Origin: Bacillus sp. HMF5848
GTDB taxonomy: Bacteria; Bacillota; Bacilli; Bacillales; HMF5848
Reading direction: 5' to 3'
Length of the DNA stretch: 64,000 bases
Assembly (NCBI RefSeq): GCF_003944835.1
Contig: NZ_RWIV01000001.1
Location: 3,568,530-3,632,529, forward strand
Shown: one piece after another, positions 18,731-27,510 of the stretch
How the letters are laid out: each line of letters opens with the position of its first letter
How positions within the stretch are numbered: the first letter of the stretch is position 1
Made by a program: the position numbers and the translations under genes
The notes under the pieces: generated by a model
Database searches by the model: none
The model's input: the letters and a program-made list of their open reading frames with translations, nothing else
Told to the model about the DNA's origin: nothing

Positions 18731-19535
18731 CTTTTTTTCTCCTATCTATAAAGCGACCTTTACTATAGGGAATACAAAGTGGCGATCCTGATAATGGATC
18801 TGGTATAACTTCGCAATCGAGCTGAAAAACGTCCTTGACGAGTTTGCTTGTTACAATTGTCTCTGGTCGTCCCTCTGCATATACGTTTTTATCTTTCACA
18901 GCCACAATATTATGTGCATATCGACACGCTAAATTTAAATCGTGTAGAACCATAACAATTGTGCGGCCTTCATTTTCATTTAATTCATATAATAAATCAA
19001 GAATTTCGATTTGATGTGTTAAATCCAAGTATGTTGTTGGCTCATCAAGCAATAGAAGGTCTGTATCTTGAGCAAGCGTCATGGCAATCCATGCCCGTTG
19101 ACGCTGTCCACCCGAAAGAGAATCAACGTGACGATCCGCTAAGTCTGATAAACCAGTTGCTTCCAAAGCATTGCTCACAATTGCTTCATCCTCTTGCGTC
19201 CATTGCTTTAACCAGTTTTGATGTGGATAACGACCTTGTTTAACGAGCTGAAGTACAGATAATCCTTCTGGTGCGATAGGACCTTGAGGCAGAATAGCTA
19301 ATTGCTTCGCAACATCCTTTGTTGACATTTTATGAATATTTTTGCCACTTAGTACAATTGAACCACTCTTCGGTTTTAGTAAACGAGCAAACGAACGAAG
19401 CAATGTAGACTTTCCACAGCCATTCGCACCGATAAATACAGTAATTTCACCTTTAGGAATCGTTATGTTTAGCGAGTCAATAATCGGTGTATCACCGTAT
19501 GATAATGTTAATTTATTTGAATGTAATGCAGACAT
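18714..19535 (-). CDS. yusV: YusV-like iron-siderophore ABC ATPase
   Basis: A 273-residue FecE/FhuC-class ATPase with Walker [12 protein letters not shown], signature [18 protein letters not shown] and Walker [17 protein letters not shown]. It powers the two permeases next to it and may also serve other siderophore permeases, as YusV does in B. subtilis. I chose the ATG at 19535 (MSALHSNKL) because GAGGAG lies 8 bases before it; the GTG at 19544 touches the box. Third gene of the permease-permease-ATPase-FhuF-YusU operon. Confidence 0.92.
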   Translation of the reverse strand: MSALHSNKLTLSYGDTPIIDSLNITIPKGEITVFIGANGCGKSTLLRSFARLLKPKSGSIVLSGKNIHKMSTKDVAKQLAILPQGPIAPEGLSVLQLVKQGRYPHQNWLKQWTQEDEAIVSNALEATGLSDLADRHVDSLSGGQRQRAWIAMTLAQDTDLLLLDEPTTYLDLTHQIEILDLLYELNENEGRTIVMVLHDLNLACRYAHNIVAVKDKNVYAEGRPETIVTSKLVKDVFQLDCEVIPDPLSGSPLCIPYSKGRFIDRRKKDVSNG

Positions 19536-19550
19536 ATTGGTCACTCCTCT

Positions 19551-20600
19551 TTATGCGTGTCGACCTTTAAACAATAAGTATATAAAATAGGGTGCCCCGA
19601 TGGCGGCTGTAAACACACCGGCTGGCACTTCTAATGGAGAAAACATGGTTCTACCAATCAAATCAGCTAGCATTACAATTATTCCACCGACTAATGCTGA
19701 CATTGGTAATAATGCTCCGAATGCCCCACCCACTAAACGTCTTGAGATGTGTGGTGCTACTAATCCAACAAACCCAATCGCTCCTACGAATGCAACCGCC
19801 ACACCTGTTAAGGCAGTACTCAATATTAGTAGCCATAATCTTGTTTGTTGAACCCGAGATCCAACGCTTGTGGCAATATCGTCACCTAATTCTTGAATAT
19901 TAATGCTACGTGCAGCTGCTATACTTAATATAGTTAATACAATCATTATTGGAGTAATTATTGAAACTTCATCCCAATTTGTACCATGAATTGTACCTGT
20001 AATCCAAATGTTAGCTTGCCCTGCTCTGTATATCGGAGCTAAAATAAGAAACATCGTAACAAACGCATGCATAAGGGCTGATATACCAATACCAACAAGT
20101 ACTAAACGAATTGGTGAAACACCTTTACTCCAAGCTAAAATGTAAACTAAAAAAGCTGCAATAACCGCACCTATGAAAGCCGCTAATGGCAACCAAACGA
20201 TAGAAACAGTAAGAGCATTGTTTTCGTTACTAAATAATGTTAAAAACGCTACCACTCCAACAGCAGCACCTTTTGATAATCCAATTATATCTGGTGATGC
20301 AAGAGGGTTTCTTATTATGCCTTGTAAAATAGCACCTGCCATTCCGAGACATGCCCCAGCAAGCAGCGCCATTAAAATACGTGGCAATCGAAACGACTTA
20401 ACTACAAGAGCCTCCATTTTTGTACCGCCACCTAACAGCACATCAATAACATGCGCCGGCGGAATAAACATATCACCCATACCAACATTTAAAATAACGA
20501 TTATGGCGGCAATAATAAACGTCAGTAACAAAATCCAAGCGGCTCTTTTATACACCATAAACGAAACAATATTTCTAAATCTCCAAGCTTTCGCATTCAT
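19551..20600 (-). CDS. FecCD-type siderophore permease, second subunit
   Basis: A 349-residue membrane protein with about ten hydrophobic segments. Family landmarks are SFRLPRILMALLAGACLGMAGA, PDIIGLSKGAAVG, and VAFVGAIGFVGLVAPHISR at about 265-285. It forms the heterodimeric channel with the subunit encoded upstream. Its start overlaps the previous gene's end by 4 bases. Confidence 0.93.
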   Translation of the reverse strand: MNAKAWRFRNIVSFMVYKRAAWILLLTFIIAAIIVILNVGMGDMFIPPAHVIDVLLGGGTKMEALVVKSFRLPRILMALLAGACLGMAGAILQGIIRNPLASPDIIGLSKGAAVGVVAFLTLFSNENNALTVSIVWLPLAAFIGAVIAAFLVYILAWSKGVSPIRLVLVGIGISALMHAFVTMFLILAPIYRAGQANIWITGTIHGTNWDEVSIITPIMIVLTILSIAAARSINIQELGDDIATSVGSRVQQTRLWLLILSTALTGVAVAFVGAIGFVGLVAPHISRRLVGGAFGALLPMSALVGGIIVMLADLIGRTMFSPLEVPAGVFTAAIGAPYFIYLLFKGRHA

Positions 20601-21598
20601 CCGCGATGGAACCCCCTTCTAGCGATGTAAATAAAGAACGGTGTTCCGATAAAAGCTGTCATGACACCAACGGGAACTTCCTGTGGCATTATTATGTACC
20701 TTGCTGTTATATCAGCTAATAACAAAAGTACTCCTCCGAGAAGCCCTGAAAATGGTATGACCCAACGTAAATCCGTACCTACAATCGCGCGTGTAATATG
20801 GGGTACTATAATTCCAACAAAACCAATCGGCCCTGCGACTGCGACTGCTCCACCAGCTAGTAAAATAACTGTGACACCCGCTATTATTTTTACAAGCCAA
20901 GTCTTTTGACCAAGTCCTTTGGCAACATCTTCTCCTAACGCTAAAATGTTAAGCGAATTTGCTAAAAAATGTGACATCATCCAAGCGATCGTTAAATAGG
21001 GAAGTACACCAATTAACGTCTCCAATTTTCGACCTTGTATAGAACCAGCTAACCAGAATAGAACAGACTCCAACGCTGCTTCATCAATAACCAGCAATCC
21101 TTGTGTTAAGGATGAAAGAAGTGCTGCCATAGCTGCACCGGCTAAAGTTAACTTCATTGGTGTTAAGCCTTCTCGACCAACTGATCCTAAAAAATAAACT
21201 AAAATCGCCGCAAACGCTGCTCCTGCGAATCCAAACCAAGTTAATATTTGCATAGAAGACACGCCGAGAACAGACACGGCAAATACAATCAAAAAGCTTG
21301 CTCCACCATTAATACCAAGAATAGTTGGTGATGCAAGAGGATTATTCGTTAAAGATTGCATGATAGTCCCAGCTATTCCTAAGCTAATGCCAACAGCGGC
21401 AGCAATTAGAGCTCGAGGCACACGGATTGATTGCAGTATGATATGTTCATTTGATCCATCATAAGCGACAAATGATTGATATGCCGAATACCAAGATGTA
21501 TTTGTATATCCATACACAATACTGAGGCACATAAATATCAACAATAGTATTAACATTAATATTAGCCCCAGCCATTTTTGTTTTACTTCATATAACAT
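20597..21598 (-). CDS. FecCD-type siderophore permease, first subunit
   Basis: A 333-residue membrane protein of the FecCD family with SIRVPRALIAAAVGISLGIAG, SPTILGINGGASF and VAGPIGFVGIIVPHITRAIVG. It is the first gene of the minus-strand iron uptake operon and faces the binding protein gene across a 227-bp region with two Fur boxes. It probably imports a ferric siderophore; which one cannot be told from sequence. Confidence 0.93.
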   Translation of the reverse strand: MLYEVKQKWLGLILMLILLLIFMCLSIVYGYTNTSWYSAYQSFVAYDGSNEHIILQSIRVPRALIAAAVGISLGIAGTIMQSLTNNPLASPTILGINGGASFLIVFAVSVLGVSSMQILTWFGFAGAAFAAILVYFLGSVGREGLTPMKLTLAGAAMAALLSSLTQGLLVIDEAALESVLFWLAGSIQGRKLETLIGVLPYLTIAWMMSHFLANSLNILALGEDVAKGLGQKTWLVKIIAGVTVILLAGGAVAVAGPIGFVGIIVPHITRAIVGTDLRWVIPFSGLLGGVLLLLADITARYIIMPQEVPVGVMTAFIGTPFFIYIARRGFHRG

Positions 21599-21710
21599 AT
21601 GTGTTTGCTCCTTAAATACAAGGCTACGATTATTTTCTATAAAATGACGTACAATATGAAAAGCTTCTGTTTAAAAGTCTATTTTACCTAAGTTTATTTG
21701 TCAACGACTT

Positions 21711-21725
21711 TGATAATCATTATCA
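21711..21725. promoter_or_regulatory. Fur box 1 (perfect 15-mer)
   Basis: TGATAATCATTATCA equals the Bacillus 7-1-7 Fur consensus TGATAATNATTATCA at every defined position. It sits upstream of the -35 of the binding protein gene and 113 bases before the divergent permease start, so it can act on both. Confidence 0.95.
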
Positions 21726-21733
21726 TTTATTTG

Positions 21734-21762
21734 TTGACAACTGCTGTTTTGTCATATACAAT
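21734..21762 (+). promoter_or_regulatory. SigA-type promoter of the siderophore-binding protein gene
   Basis: TTGACA at 21734-21739 and TACAAT at 21757-21762 are separated by 17 bases. The expected transcription start (about 21769) lies between the two Fur boxes. Confidence 0.75.
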
Positions 21763-21778
21763 TTACTTTGGATGTGAA

Positions 21779-21793
21779 TGAAAATCATTATCA
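21779..21793. promoter_or_regulatory. Fur box 2
   Basis: TGAAAATCATTATCA matches the Fur 15-mer at 14 of 15 positions. It lies just downstream of the predicted start of transcription, a place from which bound Fur would block elongation or initiation. Confidence 0.88.
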
Positions 21794-21825
21794 ATTACAT
21801 AGTACTAACAGGAGGAATAACACAT

Positions 21826-22869
21826 ATGACATTACGTAAATTTTTATTACCACTATTACTAGTCTTCTCTTTCACGCTATTTTTAACAGCATGTGGTGAG
21901 GCAAACGAACAATCTGTTGATGAAGGCACTAACACTGCTGAAACAGACCAACAAGAGGGTACTGTTGATGAAGGTACAAACAACGCTGAAGAAAGTGCTG
22001 ACAAAGGCACCGCTGCTGGAGAGAACACTCCTTATACAGTTGAGCATGCGATGGGCACAGAAACAATCGAAAAAACACCTGAACGCGTAGTAATATTAAC
22101 AAACGAAGGAACTGAAGCATTACTAGCATTAGGCTTAACACCTGTAGGTGCTGTAGAATCTTGGTTAGGTGATCCGTGGTATGAGCACATATCTGAAGAT
22201 ATGGCGGATGTGCAAGTAGTCGGGACGGAGAGCGCAGTAAACTTAGAGGCTATTGCTGAATTAGCTCCAGATTTAATTATCGGGAACAAAATGCGCCAAG
22301 AAGAAATTTATCCACAATTAGCTGCGATAGCTCCAACTGTTTTCGCTGAAACATTACGTGGTGAATGGCAAAATAACTTCCAATTGTATGCAAAAGCAGT
22401 AAACCGTGACGAACAAGGACAACAAGTATTGAATGAGTATAATGATCGTATTGCTTCTCTAAAAGAACAACTAGGTGATCAACTTTCGAAAGAGATTTCA
22501 ATGGTTAGATTCATGGCAAGTGATGTACGTATTTATCATAAAGATTCGTTCTCAGGTATTATTTTAGACCAACTTGGATTCGCACGTCCTGGTGATCAAA
22601 ATAATAATGACTTTGCCGAAAAAGGTGTAACAAAAGAGCGTATTCCTGCGATGGATGGCGATGTTTTATTCTACTTTACGTATGAACCTGGTGATGGAGA
22701 AGCCACAACTGTCGAGGAAGAATGGATAAATGACCCACTGTTCCAAAACTTAGAGGCAGTAAAAGCTGGCAACGTATATAAAGTCGATGATGCTATTTGG
22801 AACACAGCTGGTGGTGTAATCGCTGCTAACCTAATGTTAGATGATATTGAAGAATACTTTTTAAAATAA
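21826..22869 (+). CDS. Iron-siderophore ABC transporter substrate-binding lipoprotein
   Basis: A 347-residue lipoprotein with signal and lipobox (LPLLLVFSFTLFLTACG) followed by an acidic low-complexity linker in which EGTNxAE-type units recur three times (about residues 28-62), then a class III periplasmic-binding (FecB/FhuD) domain: ERVVILTNEGTEALLALGL, VNLEAIAELAPDLIIGN. It captures the ferric siderophore for the divergent permeases. The ATG at 21826 follows AGGAGG by 8 bases; the first upstream ATG sits in the Fur box. Confidence 0.93.
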   Translation: MTLRKFLLPLLLVFSFTLFLTACGEANEQSVDEGTNTAETDQQEGTVDEGTNNAEESADKGTAAGENTPYTVEHAMGTETIEKTPERVVILTNEGTEALLALGLTPVGAVESWLGDPWYEHISEDMADVQVVGTESAVNLEAIAELAPDLIIGNKMRQEEIYPQLAAIAPTVFAETLRGEWQNNFQLYAKAVNRDEQGQQVLNEYNDRIASLKEQLGDQLSKEISMVRFMASDVRIYHKDSFSGIILDQLGFARPGDQNNNDFAEKGVTKERIPAMDGDVLFYFTYEPGDGEATTVEEEWINDPLFQNLEAVKAGNVYKVDDAIWNTAGGVIAANLMLDDIEEYFLK

Positions 22870-22894
22870 ATAATATCGGTAACATATAGTAAGG

Positions 22895-22936
22895 AAAAAA
22901 GCAGCACAGCTTATTTTAAGCCGTGTTGCTTTTTTG
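22895..22936. terminator. Convergent terminator between binding protein and MFS genes
   Basis: The stem AAAAGCAGCACAGCTTA pairs with TAAGCCGTGTTGCTTTT and is flanked by A6 and T6. The MFS stop codon lies within the hairpin. Confidence 0.85.
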
Positions 22937-24217
22937 TTTTATCGGCGGAGGTGAAACGAAGGCCGCTATGGCGCCAAGAAATGGCAAGATAATCATAAGT
23001 AGGAGAATCTCATTATATTGACCAAACAAATCATAGGCTATACCGAACGGTAATGGGCCAAACGCTGAACCAATAACCATACCAGTCATAGCAATTCCTT
23101 TTATACTTCCGATATGCTTACGCCCAAAATAATTAGGCCACACAATATTCATAGCAATTCGTTCTATTCCACCAACCATCCCCCAAATGACACCATATAA
23201 AATGGCACCTAAAGCAGTTGAAACGTTTAATAAAATGAGTAAAGCTCCTACATTCCCTAAAAACGTGACTGTTAATAAATGGTTGACTTTAATACGTTCA
23301 ACTAAAAAGCCGGATATGAATGTAAACGGAAACCCAATAAAAGCCATAATACTTAGTACTAAAGCTGCCATTGCCTTTTCAACATTTGCTTCTGCGAAAA
23401 TTGTAACTAAGTGAAATGTTACACCTGTATTAACTAATGCAGGAATAATTGAACAAAATAATATGAGCCAAAAAGCACGTGTACGCCTTGCCTCCTGTAA
23501 CGTCCAGTTTGTTTCTAATTCAACGATATCTTCCTTTTTTGTTCCCTTTTCTACTTGGCGTCCATCTGGCAACAAGCCTATATCTTCAGGCTTATTTCGA
23601 ATGAAAATTGCCGCTATAGGTACAAATACAACGGCTAAAGCAACAGCCCAGACTTGCCAAGCCACACGCCAATTAAAGGTTTCAATTAGAAAAACGTTCA
23701 TTAACGGAAACAACGCTGAACTTAAAAACCCTCCGACAGCCATAATGCTTAAAGCTCTTCCTCGTTTAGCGATAAACCACTGTGGCACAAGGGTGTTAGG
23801 AAGCAACGTCATAGACCCTTGCCCGAACAAGCGAAGAAAGAAAAAACCGATAAATAACATAACCGTATTAGCCACAATACTATTCCAAAAGCATGCTAAA
23901 GCTAGCATACTTCCTACTACCACAGCCATTCTTCTTTGCCCAAAGCGATCAACACTTCGACCAACTATAAATAGTAGCAACCCCGCTAATAATGTGGCCG
24001 CTGAGTAAATCCCAGACACTAACGAGCTACTCCAACCAAACTCCTTCATTATCGACTCTATAAATATAGAAATGGAATAAGTTTGACCAGGGCCAGAGAA
24101 AAAAACACCGAGAGCCGCAATTATCGTCACAATCCAACCATAAAATAATTTAGGTTGTGGCTGCTGTTGTGGTTGTGAATGCTGTGATTGTTCTAAGATT
24201 TGCTGTTGATTACTCAT
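22916..24217 (-). CDS. MFS transporter, oxalate/monocarboxylate (OFA-like) type
   Basis: A 433-residue 12-TM major facilitator. It begins with a Gln/Pro-rich cytosolic tail (about residues 3-23) and then FYGWIVTIIAALGVFFSGPGQ, a start typical of the OFA/monocarboxylate porter group. Loop 2-3 has VGRSVDRFGQRRMAVVVG. The central loop contains RNKPEDIGLLPDG, also common in this group. It likely moves a small organic anion; the substrate is not known. Confidence 0.82.
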   Translation of the reverse strand: MSNQQQILEQSQHSQPQQQPQPKLFYGWIVTIIAALGVFFSGPGQTYSISIFIESIMKEFGWSSSLVSGIYSAATLLAGLLLFIVGRSVDRFGQRRMAVVVGSMLALACFWNSIVANTVMLFIGFFFLRLFGQGSMTLLPNTLVPQWFIAKRGRALSIMAVGGFLSSALFPLMNVFLIETFNWRVAWQVWAVALAVVFVPIAAIFIRNKPEDIGLLPDGRQVEKGTKKEDIVELETNWTLQEARRTRAFWLILFCSIIPALVNTGVTFHLVTIFAEANVEKAMAALVLSIMAFIGFPFTFISGFLVERIKVNHLLTVTFLGNVGALLILLNVSTALGAILYGVIWGMVGGIERIAMNIVWPNYFGRKHIGSIKGIAMTGMVIGSAFGPLPFGIAYDLFGQYNEILLLMIILPFLGAIAAFVSPPPIKQKSNTA

Positions 24218-24371
24218 GTTCCACCTTCTTTCGTGCTCCTAAATATATATGTTACATGAATGGTGAAAATATTGAAATAGTTATTATTTATGTAAGAGGT
24301 GTCACAGCTTAGAGGCTTGATCTAGTTTTTATGTTAGTCGTAATTTGTGGGGATCCTTGTCACTCTGAAGT

Positions 24372-24950
24372 GTGAATGTGCATTTCTTTTGCGCGGGCTC
24401 ACACTTCTTTTTCGGGAACATGCGTTTTCGACACACCAACGTGTATTTCTCCTGCGCCAGTCCCCTCCTTTTTCGCGAACGTGCATTTTCGACTCGTGAA
24501 CGTGCATTCTCGACATGCGAACATGCATTTTCGACACACCAACGTGCATTTCTCCTGCGCCAGCCCCCTCCTTTTTCGGGAACATGCATTTTCGACATGG
24601 GAACGTGCATTCTCGACATGCGCACATGCATTTTCGACACACCAACGTGCATTTCTCCTGCGCCAGCCCCCTCCTTTTTCGGGAACGTGCATTTTCGACA
24701 TGTGAACGTGCATTCTCGACATGCGAACATGCATTTTCGACACACCAACGTGCATTTCTCCTGCGCCAGCCCCCTCCTTTTTCGGGAACATGCATTTCCG
24801 ACATGCGAACATGCATTCTCGACATGCGAACATGCATTTTCGACACACCAACGTGCATTTCTCCTGCGCCAGCCCCCTCCTTTTTCGGGAACGTGCATTC
24901 TCGACATGCGAACATGCATTTTCGACACACCAACGTGCATTCTTCTTACT
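24372..24950. repeat. 103-bp higher-order minisatellite built of ~21-bp subunits
   Basis: The marker CCTGCGCCAG occurs at 24451, 24554, 24657, 24760 and 24863 (last base of the first copy onward), exactly 103 bp apart. Each 103-bp unit is itself four ~21-bp variants of GAACATGCATTCTCGACATGC followed by a 19-bp block CAGCCCCCTCCTTTTTCGG. Because 103 is not divisible by three, long frames open in several phases on both strands (up to 252 codons); none has a ribosome binding site and their repeats rotate phase, so I do not call genes. G+C is well above the surroundings. Confidence 0.93.
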
Positions 24951-25036
24951 TCCCTCTTTTTACTTGCACTTGGTAGATTACTGAACTGATGAACATCCCA
25001 TGACAAATTACTTGACTGATAAAAATAACTCATCAG

Positions 25037-25069
25037 AAAAATAACACCGTTACTCAGTAACGGTGTTAC
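25037..25069 (-). terminator. Terminator after the DUF2680-like gene
   Basis: The stem TAACACCGTTACT / AGTAACGGTGTTA is followed on the minus strand by TTTTTCTG. Confidence 0.88.
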
Positions 25070-25101
25070 ACCTTCTTCATATTCCACTTTATTACTTTTA
25101 A

Positions 25102-25470
25102 TTAGTTTGCATTCGGCGATTGCTGTTGGTCTGGCTCACGCATTTGATCTCGTTTTTTCTTATCGTAATTTCTCTTTGGTAGAAAACGATTTTCTTTCAT
25201 TTTTTCATAATGCTTCTCTAAATACTCTAGCTTCTTTTCTGCTTGGTCTTCAGATAGCACACCATACTCCACATATTTTTTAATAATTGCTTCATGCTGC
25301 TTAAACATTTTCTTATACAGCTTATCAAGCTTTTTCACTTGCTTGTCCGTAAGTTCAATCGCTTGCTCTTGTTGCACATCATTCATTGGTTCTTCTGCAC
25401 TTACTGGCATGTTCCAAAAGACACTTAATCCTAATACAAACGCAAAAGCCGTTAACATCAGTTTATTCAC
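25102..25470 (-). CDS. Secreted YckD-like protein (DUF2680 type)
   Basis: A 122-residue exported protein with a signal peptide ending near VSAEE (about residue 25). The mature part is a charged helical hairpin: ELTDKQVKKLDKLYKKMFKQHEAIIKKYVEYGVLSEDQAEKKLEYLE, then a basic tail ending in QQQSPNAN. The pattern helix-YGVLSEDQA-helix is that of the DUF2680/YckD family. The role is unknown. It stands alone between the minisatellite and fruA with its own terminator. Confidence 0.65.
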   Translation of the reverse strand: MNKLMLTAFAFVLGLSVFWNMPVSAEEPMNDVQQEQAIELTDKQVKKLDKLYKKMFKQHEAIIKKYVEYGVLSEDQAEKKLEYLEKHYEKMKENRFLPKRNYDKKKRDQMREPDQQQSPNAN

Positions 25471-25582
25471 TAGTGAATAGCTCCCTTCATTTCATAATTT
25501 CAAGTTGTAGTATCTACCTCAAAATGAGAATTATTCCAAGAAGTTCACGAGAAATTTCCCTGTCCATACACACATATATATA

Positions 25583-25612
25583 TATAAAACGAGGCACCGG
25601 CCTCGTTTTTCC
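25583..25612. terminator. Terminator after fruA
   Basis: The stem AAAACGAGGC / GCCTCGTTTT has a CGG-type loop; minus-strand tail TTTTATATA, plus-strand tail TTTTTCC. It ends the fruKA transcript. Confidence 0.85.
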
Positions 25613-25619
25613 AAAAATC

Positions 25620-27494
25620 TTATTCTTCTACATTTTTCTTTAACAATCCAACTAATAATGCTGTTACTGCAGCACCGATTAGTATTGCTACTAAATACAT
25701 AAACGGATTTCCTTCTACTAACGGTATAACAAACAATCCACCATGCGGTGCAGGAAGGCCTATACCAAACACCATAGACAACGCACCTGCCACAGCTGAA
25801 CCAATGATAATAGACGGAATAACACGACCTGGGTCTGCTGCTGCAAATGGAATTGCACCCTCTGTAATAAATGAAGCACCCATAATGTAATTTGTTTTAC
25901 CTGCATCGCGCTCAGCTTTTGTAAATTTACGACCAAAGAACGTAGTTGCTAATGCTAACCCTAGTGGTGGCACCATTCCACCTGCCATAATCGCAGCATG
26001 TGGTGCAAGATTACCTGCATCAATCATAGCAATACCGAATGTAAATGCTGCTTTGTTAATAGGACCACCCATGTCAACTGCCATCATACCACCTAAAATA
26101 AGTCCAAGTAATACTAAGTTTCCTGTTCCTAGTCCTTCAAGCCAAAGTGTTAATGCACCATTTAACGCTGATACCGGCTCATTTACGACAAACAGCATAA
26201 TCAGGCCTGTTAATAAAATACCGAAAACTGGATACAATAACACTGGCTTAATACCTTCAAGTGACTCTGGTAAACCTGCGAAAGCTTTCTTTAATCCGAC
26301 CACCATATATCCTGCTAAAAATCCAGCAATCAATCCGCCAAGGAAACCTGCATTTCCGTTCGCTGCTAAAAATCCACCGATCATACCTGGTGCAAATCCC
26401 GGTCTATCCGCAATACTTGAGGCAATAAAACCTGCTAACACTGGAATCATTAAACCAAAGGCACCTGAGCCACCACCAATTGTCATTAGTGCTTCTGCTA
26501 TTGGATGGTAAGAAGGATCATTCGGATCAAATGCTTTAATACCAAAAATAAAGGAGATAGCAATTAAAATACCGCCACCAACAACGAATGGTAACATGTT
26601 AGATACACCATTCATTAAATGCTTGTAGAAGCCCGAACGTTCACGAACACCGCTACCGGTCGCTTTGCTACCGCCGCCTTTAGCTTCATAAACTGGTGCA
26701 TCCTTTTTCAAAGCTTTTTCAATTAATTCCTTCGGTCTACGGATACCGTCTGCTACTGGCACAATAATCACATGCTTGCCAGCGAAGCGATCCATTTCCA
26801 CATGTTTATCAGCTGCCACGATAATTGCCGTTGCTGACTCAATATCTGCAGCCGTTAGCTCATTTTTCACTCCACCTGAGCCGTTAGTTTCTACCTTTAT
26901 CTCAACACCCATTTCATTTGCTTTTGCTTTTAACGCATCGGCAGCCATAAATGTATGAGCTATCCCTGTCGGACATGCTGTTACAGCAAGAATTTTTGCC
27001 CCATCATTTGCCTTTTTAGGACCTTCCTCCTGAAGCTCTTCTGCTTCTTTATCATTTATAGCCTGCAACACCTCATTAGTAGTTTGAGCTGCCTCAAGTT
27101 TTTGACGGAATTTACTATCCATTAAATATCTTGATAATCTTGCAAGTGTTTCTAGGTGGGCGTTGTTCGCCCCTTCACTAGCTGCAATCATAAAAAACAA
27201 ATGACTTGGTTGTCCGTCTAGTGAGTCAAAATTCACGCCGGCTTTAGATCGGGCAAAGGCGATAGACGGTGTTTTTACCGCACTAGTTTTCGCATGGGGA
27301 ATAGCAATCCCTTCTCCAATCCCTGTAGTACTTTGTGCTTCGCGAGCCAAAATAGCTTTTTTAAAGGCTTGACGATCTGCCAGTCTACCTGCATCATGTA
27401 GCTTATCTACTAGCATATCTATTGCTTGATCTTTGCTATTTGCTTGAAAATCAAGAATGATAGTATCAGCTTTTAATAAATCTGTAATTCTCAT
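25620..27494 (-). CDS. fruA: FruA, fructose PTS EIIABC permease
   Basis: A 624-residue three-domain fructose phosphotransferase. EIIA is at about 1-148 with phosphorylated His67 in GIAIPHAKT. EIIB is at about 165-265 with Cys174 in VTACPTGIAHT, and EIIC runs from about 290 to the end with eight or so membrane segments (PFVVGGGILIAISFIFG). It imports fructose as fructose 1-phosphate, the substrate of FruK encoded 16 bases upstream. All phosphotransfer residues are intact. Confidence 0.96.
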   Translation of the reverse strand: MRITDLLKADTIILDFQANSKDQAIDMLVDKLHDAGRLADRQAFKKAILAREAQSTTGIGEGIAIPHAKTSAVKTPSIAFARSKAGVNFDSLDGQPSHLFFMIAASEGANNAHLETLARLSRYLMDSKFRQKLEAAQTTNEVLQAINDKEAEELQEEGPKKANDGAKILAVTACPTGIAHTFMAADALKAKANEMGVEIKVETNGSGGVKNELTAADIESATAIIVAADKHVEMDRFAGKHVIIVPVADGIRRPKELIEKALKKDAPVYEAKGGGSKATGSGVRERSGFYKHLMNGVSNMLPFVVGGGILIAISFIFGIKAFDPNDPSYHPIAEALMTIGGGSGAFGLMIPVLAGFIASSIADRPGFAPGMIGGFLAANGNAGFLGGLIAGFLAGYMVVGLKKAFAGLPESLEGIKPVLLYPVFGILLTGLIMLFVVNEPVSALNGALTLWLEGLGTGNLVLLGLILGGMMAVDMGGPINKAAFTFGIAMIDAGNLAPHAAIMAGGMVPPLGLALATTFFGRKFTKAERDAGKTNYIMGASFITEGAIPFAAADPGRVIPSIIIGSAVAGALSMVFGIGLPAPHGGLFVIPLVEGNPFMYLVAILIGAAVTALLVGLLKKNVEE

Positions 27495-27510
27495 CTTTGT
27501 CAGTCACTCC

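Noticed and set aside
24372-24950. CRISPR array
   Set aside because: The regular spacing is suggestive, but the would-be spacers are themselves copies of each other and of the repeat, unit length is 103 bp, and no cas genes are near.
24329-25087. Long overlapping frames (up to 252 codons) on both strands in the 24.3-25.1 kb region
   Set aside because: They are caused by the 103-bp minisatellite, whose period is not divisible by three; frames open in several phases, without ribosome binding sites or non-repeat content.
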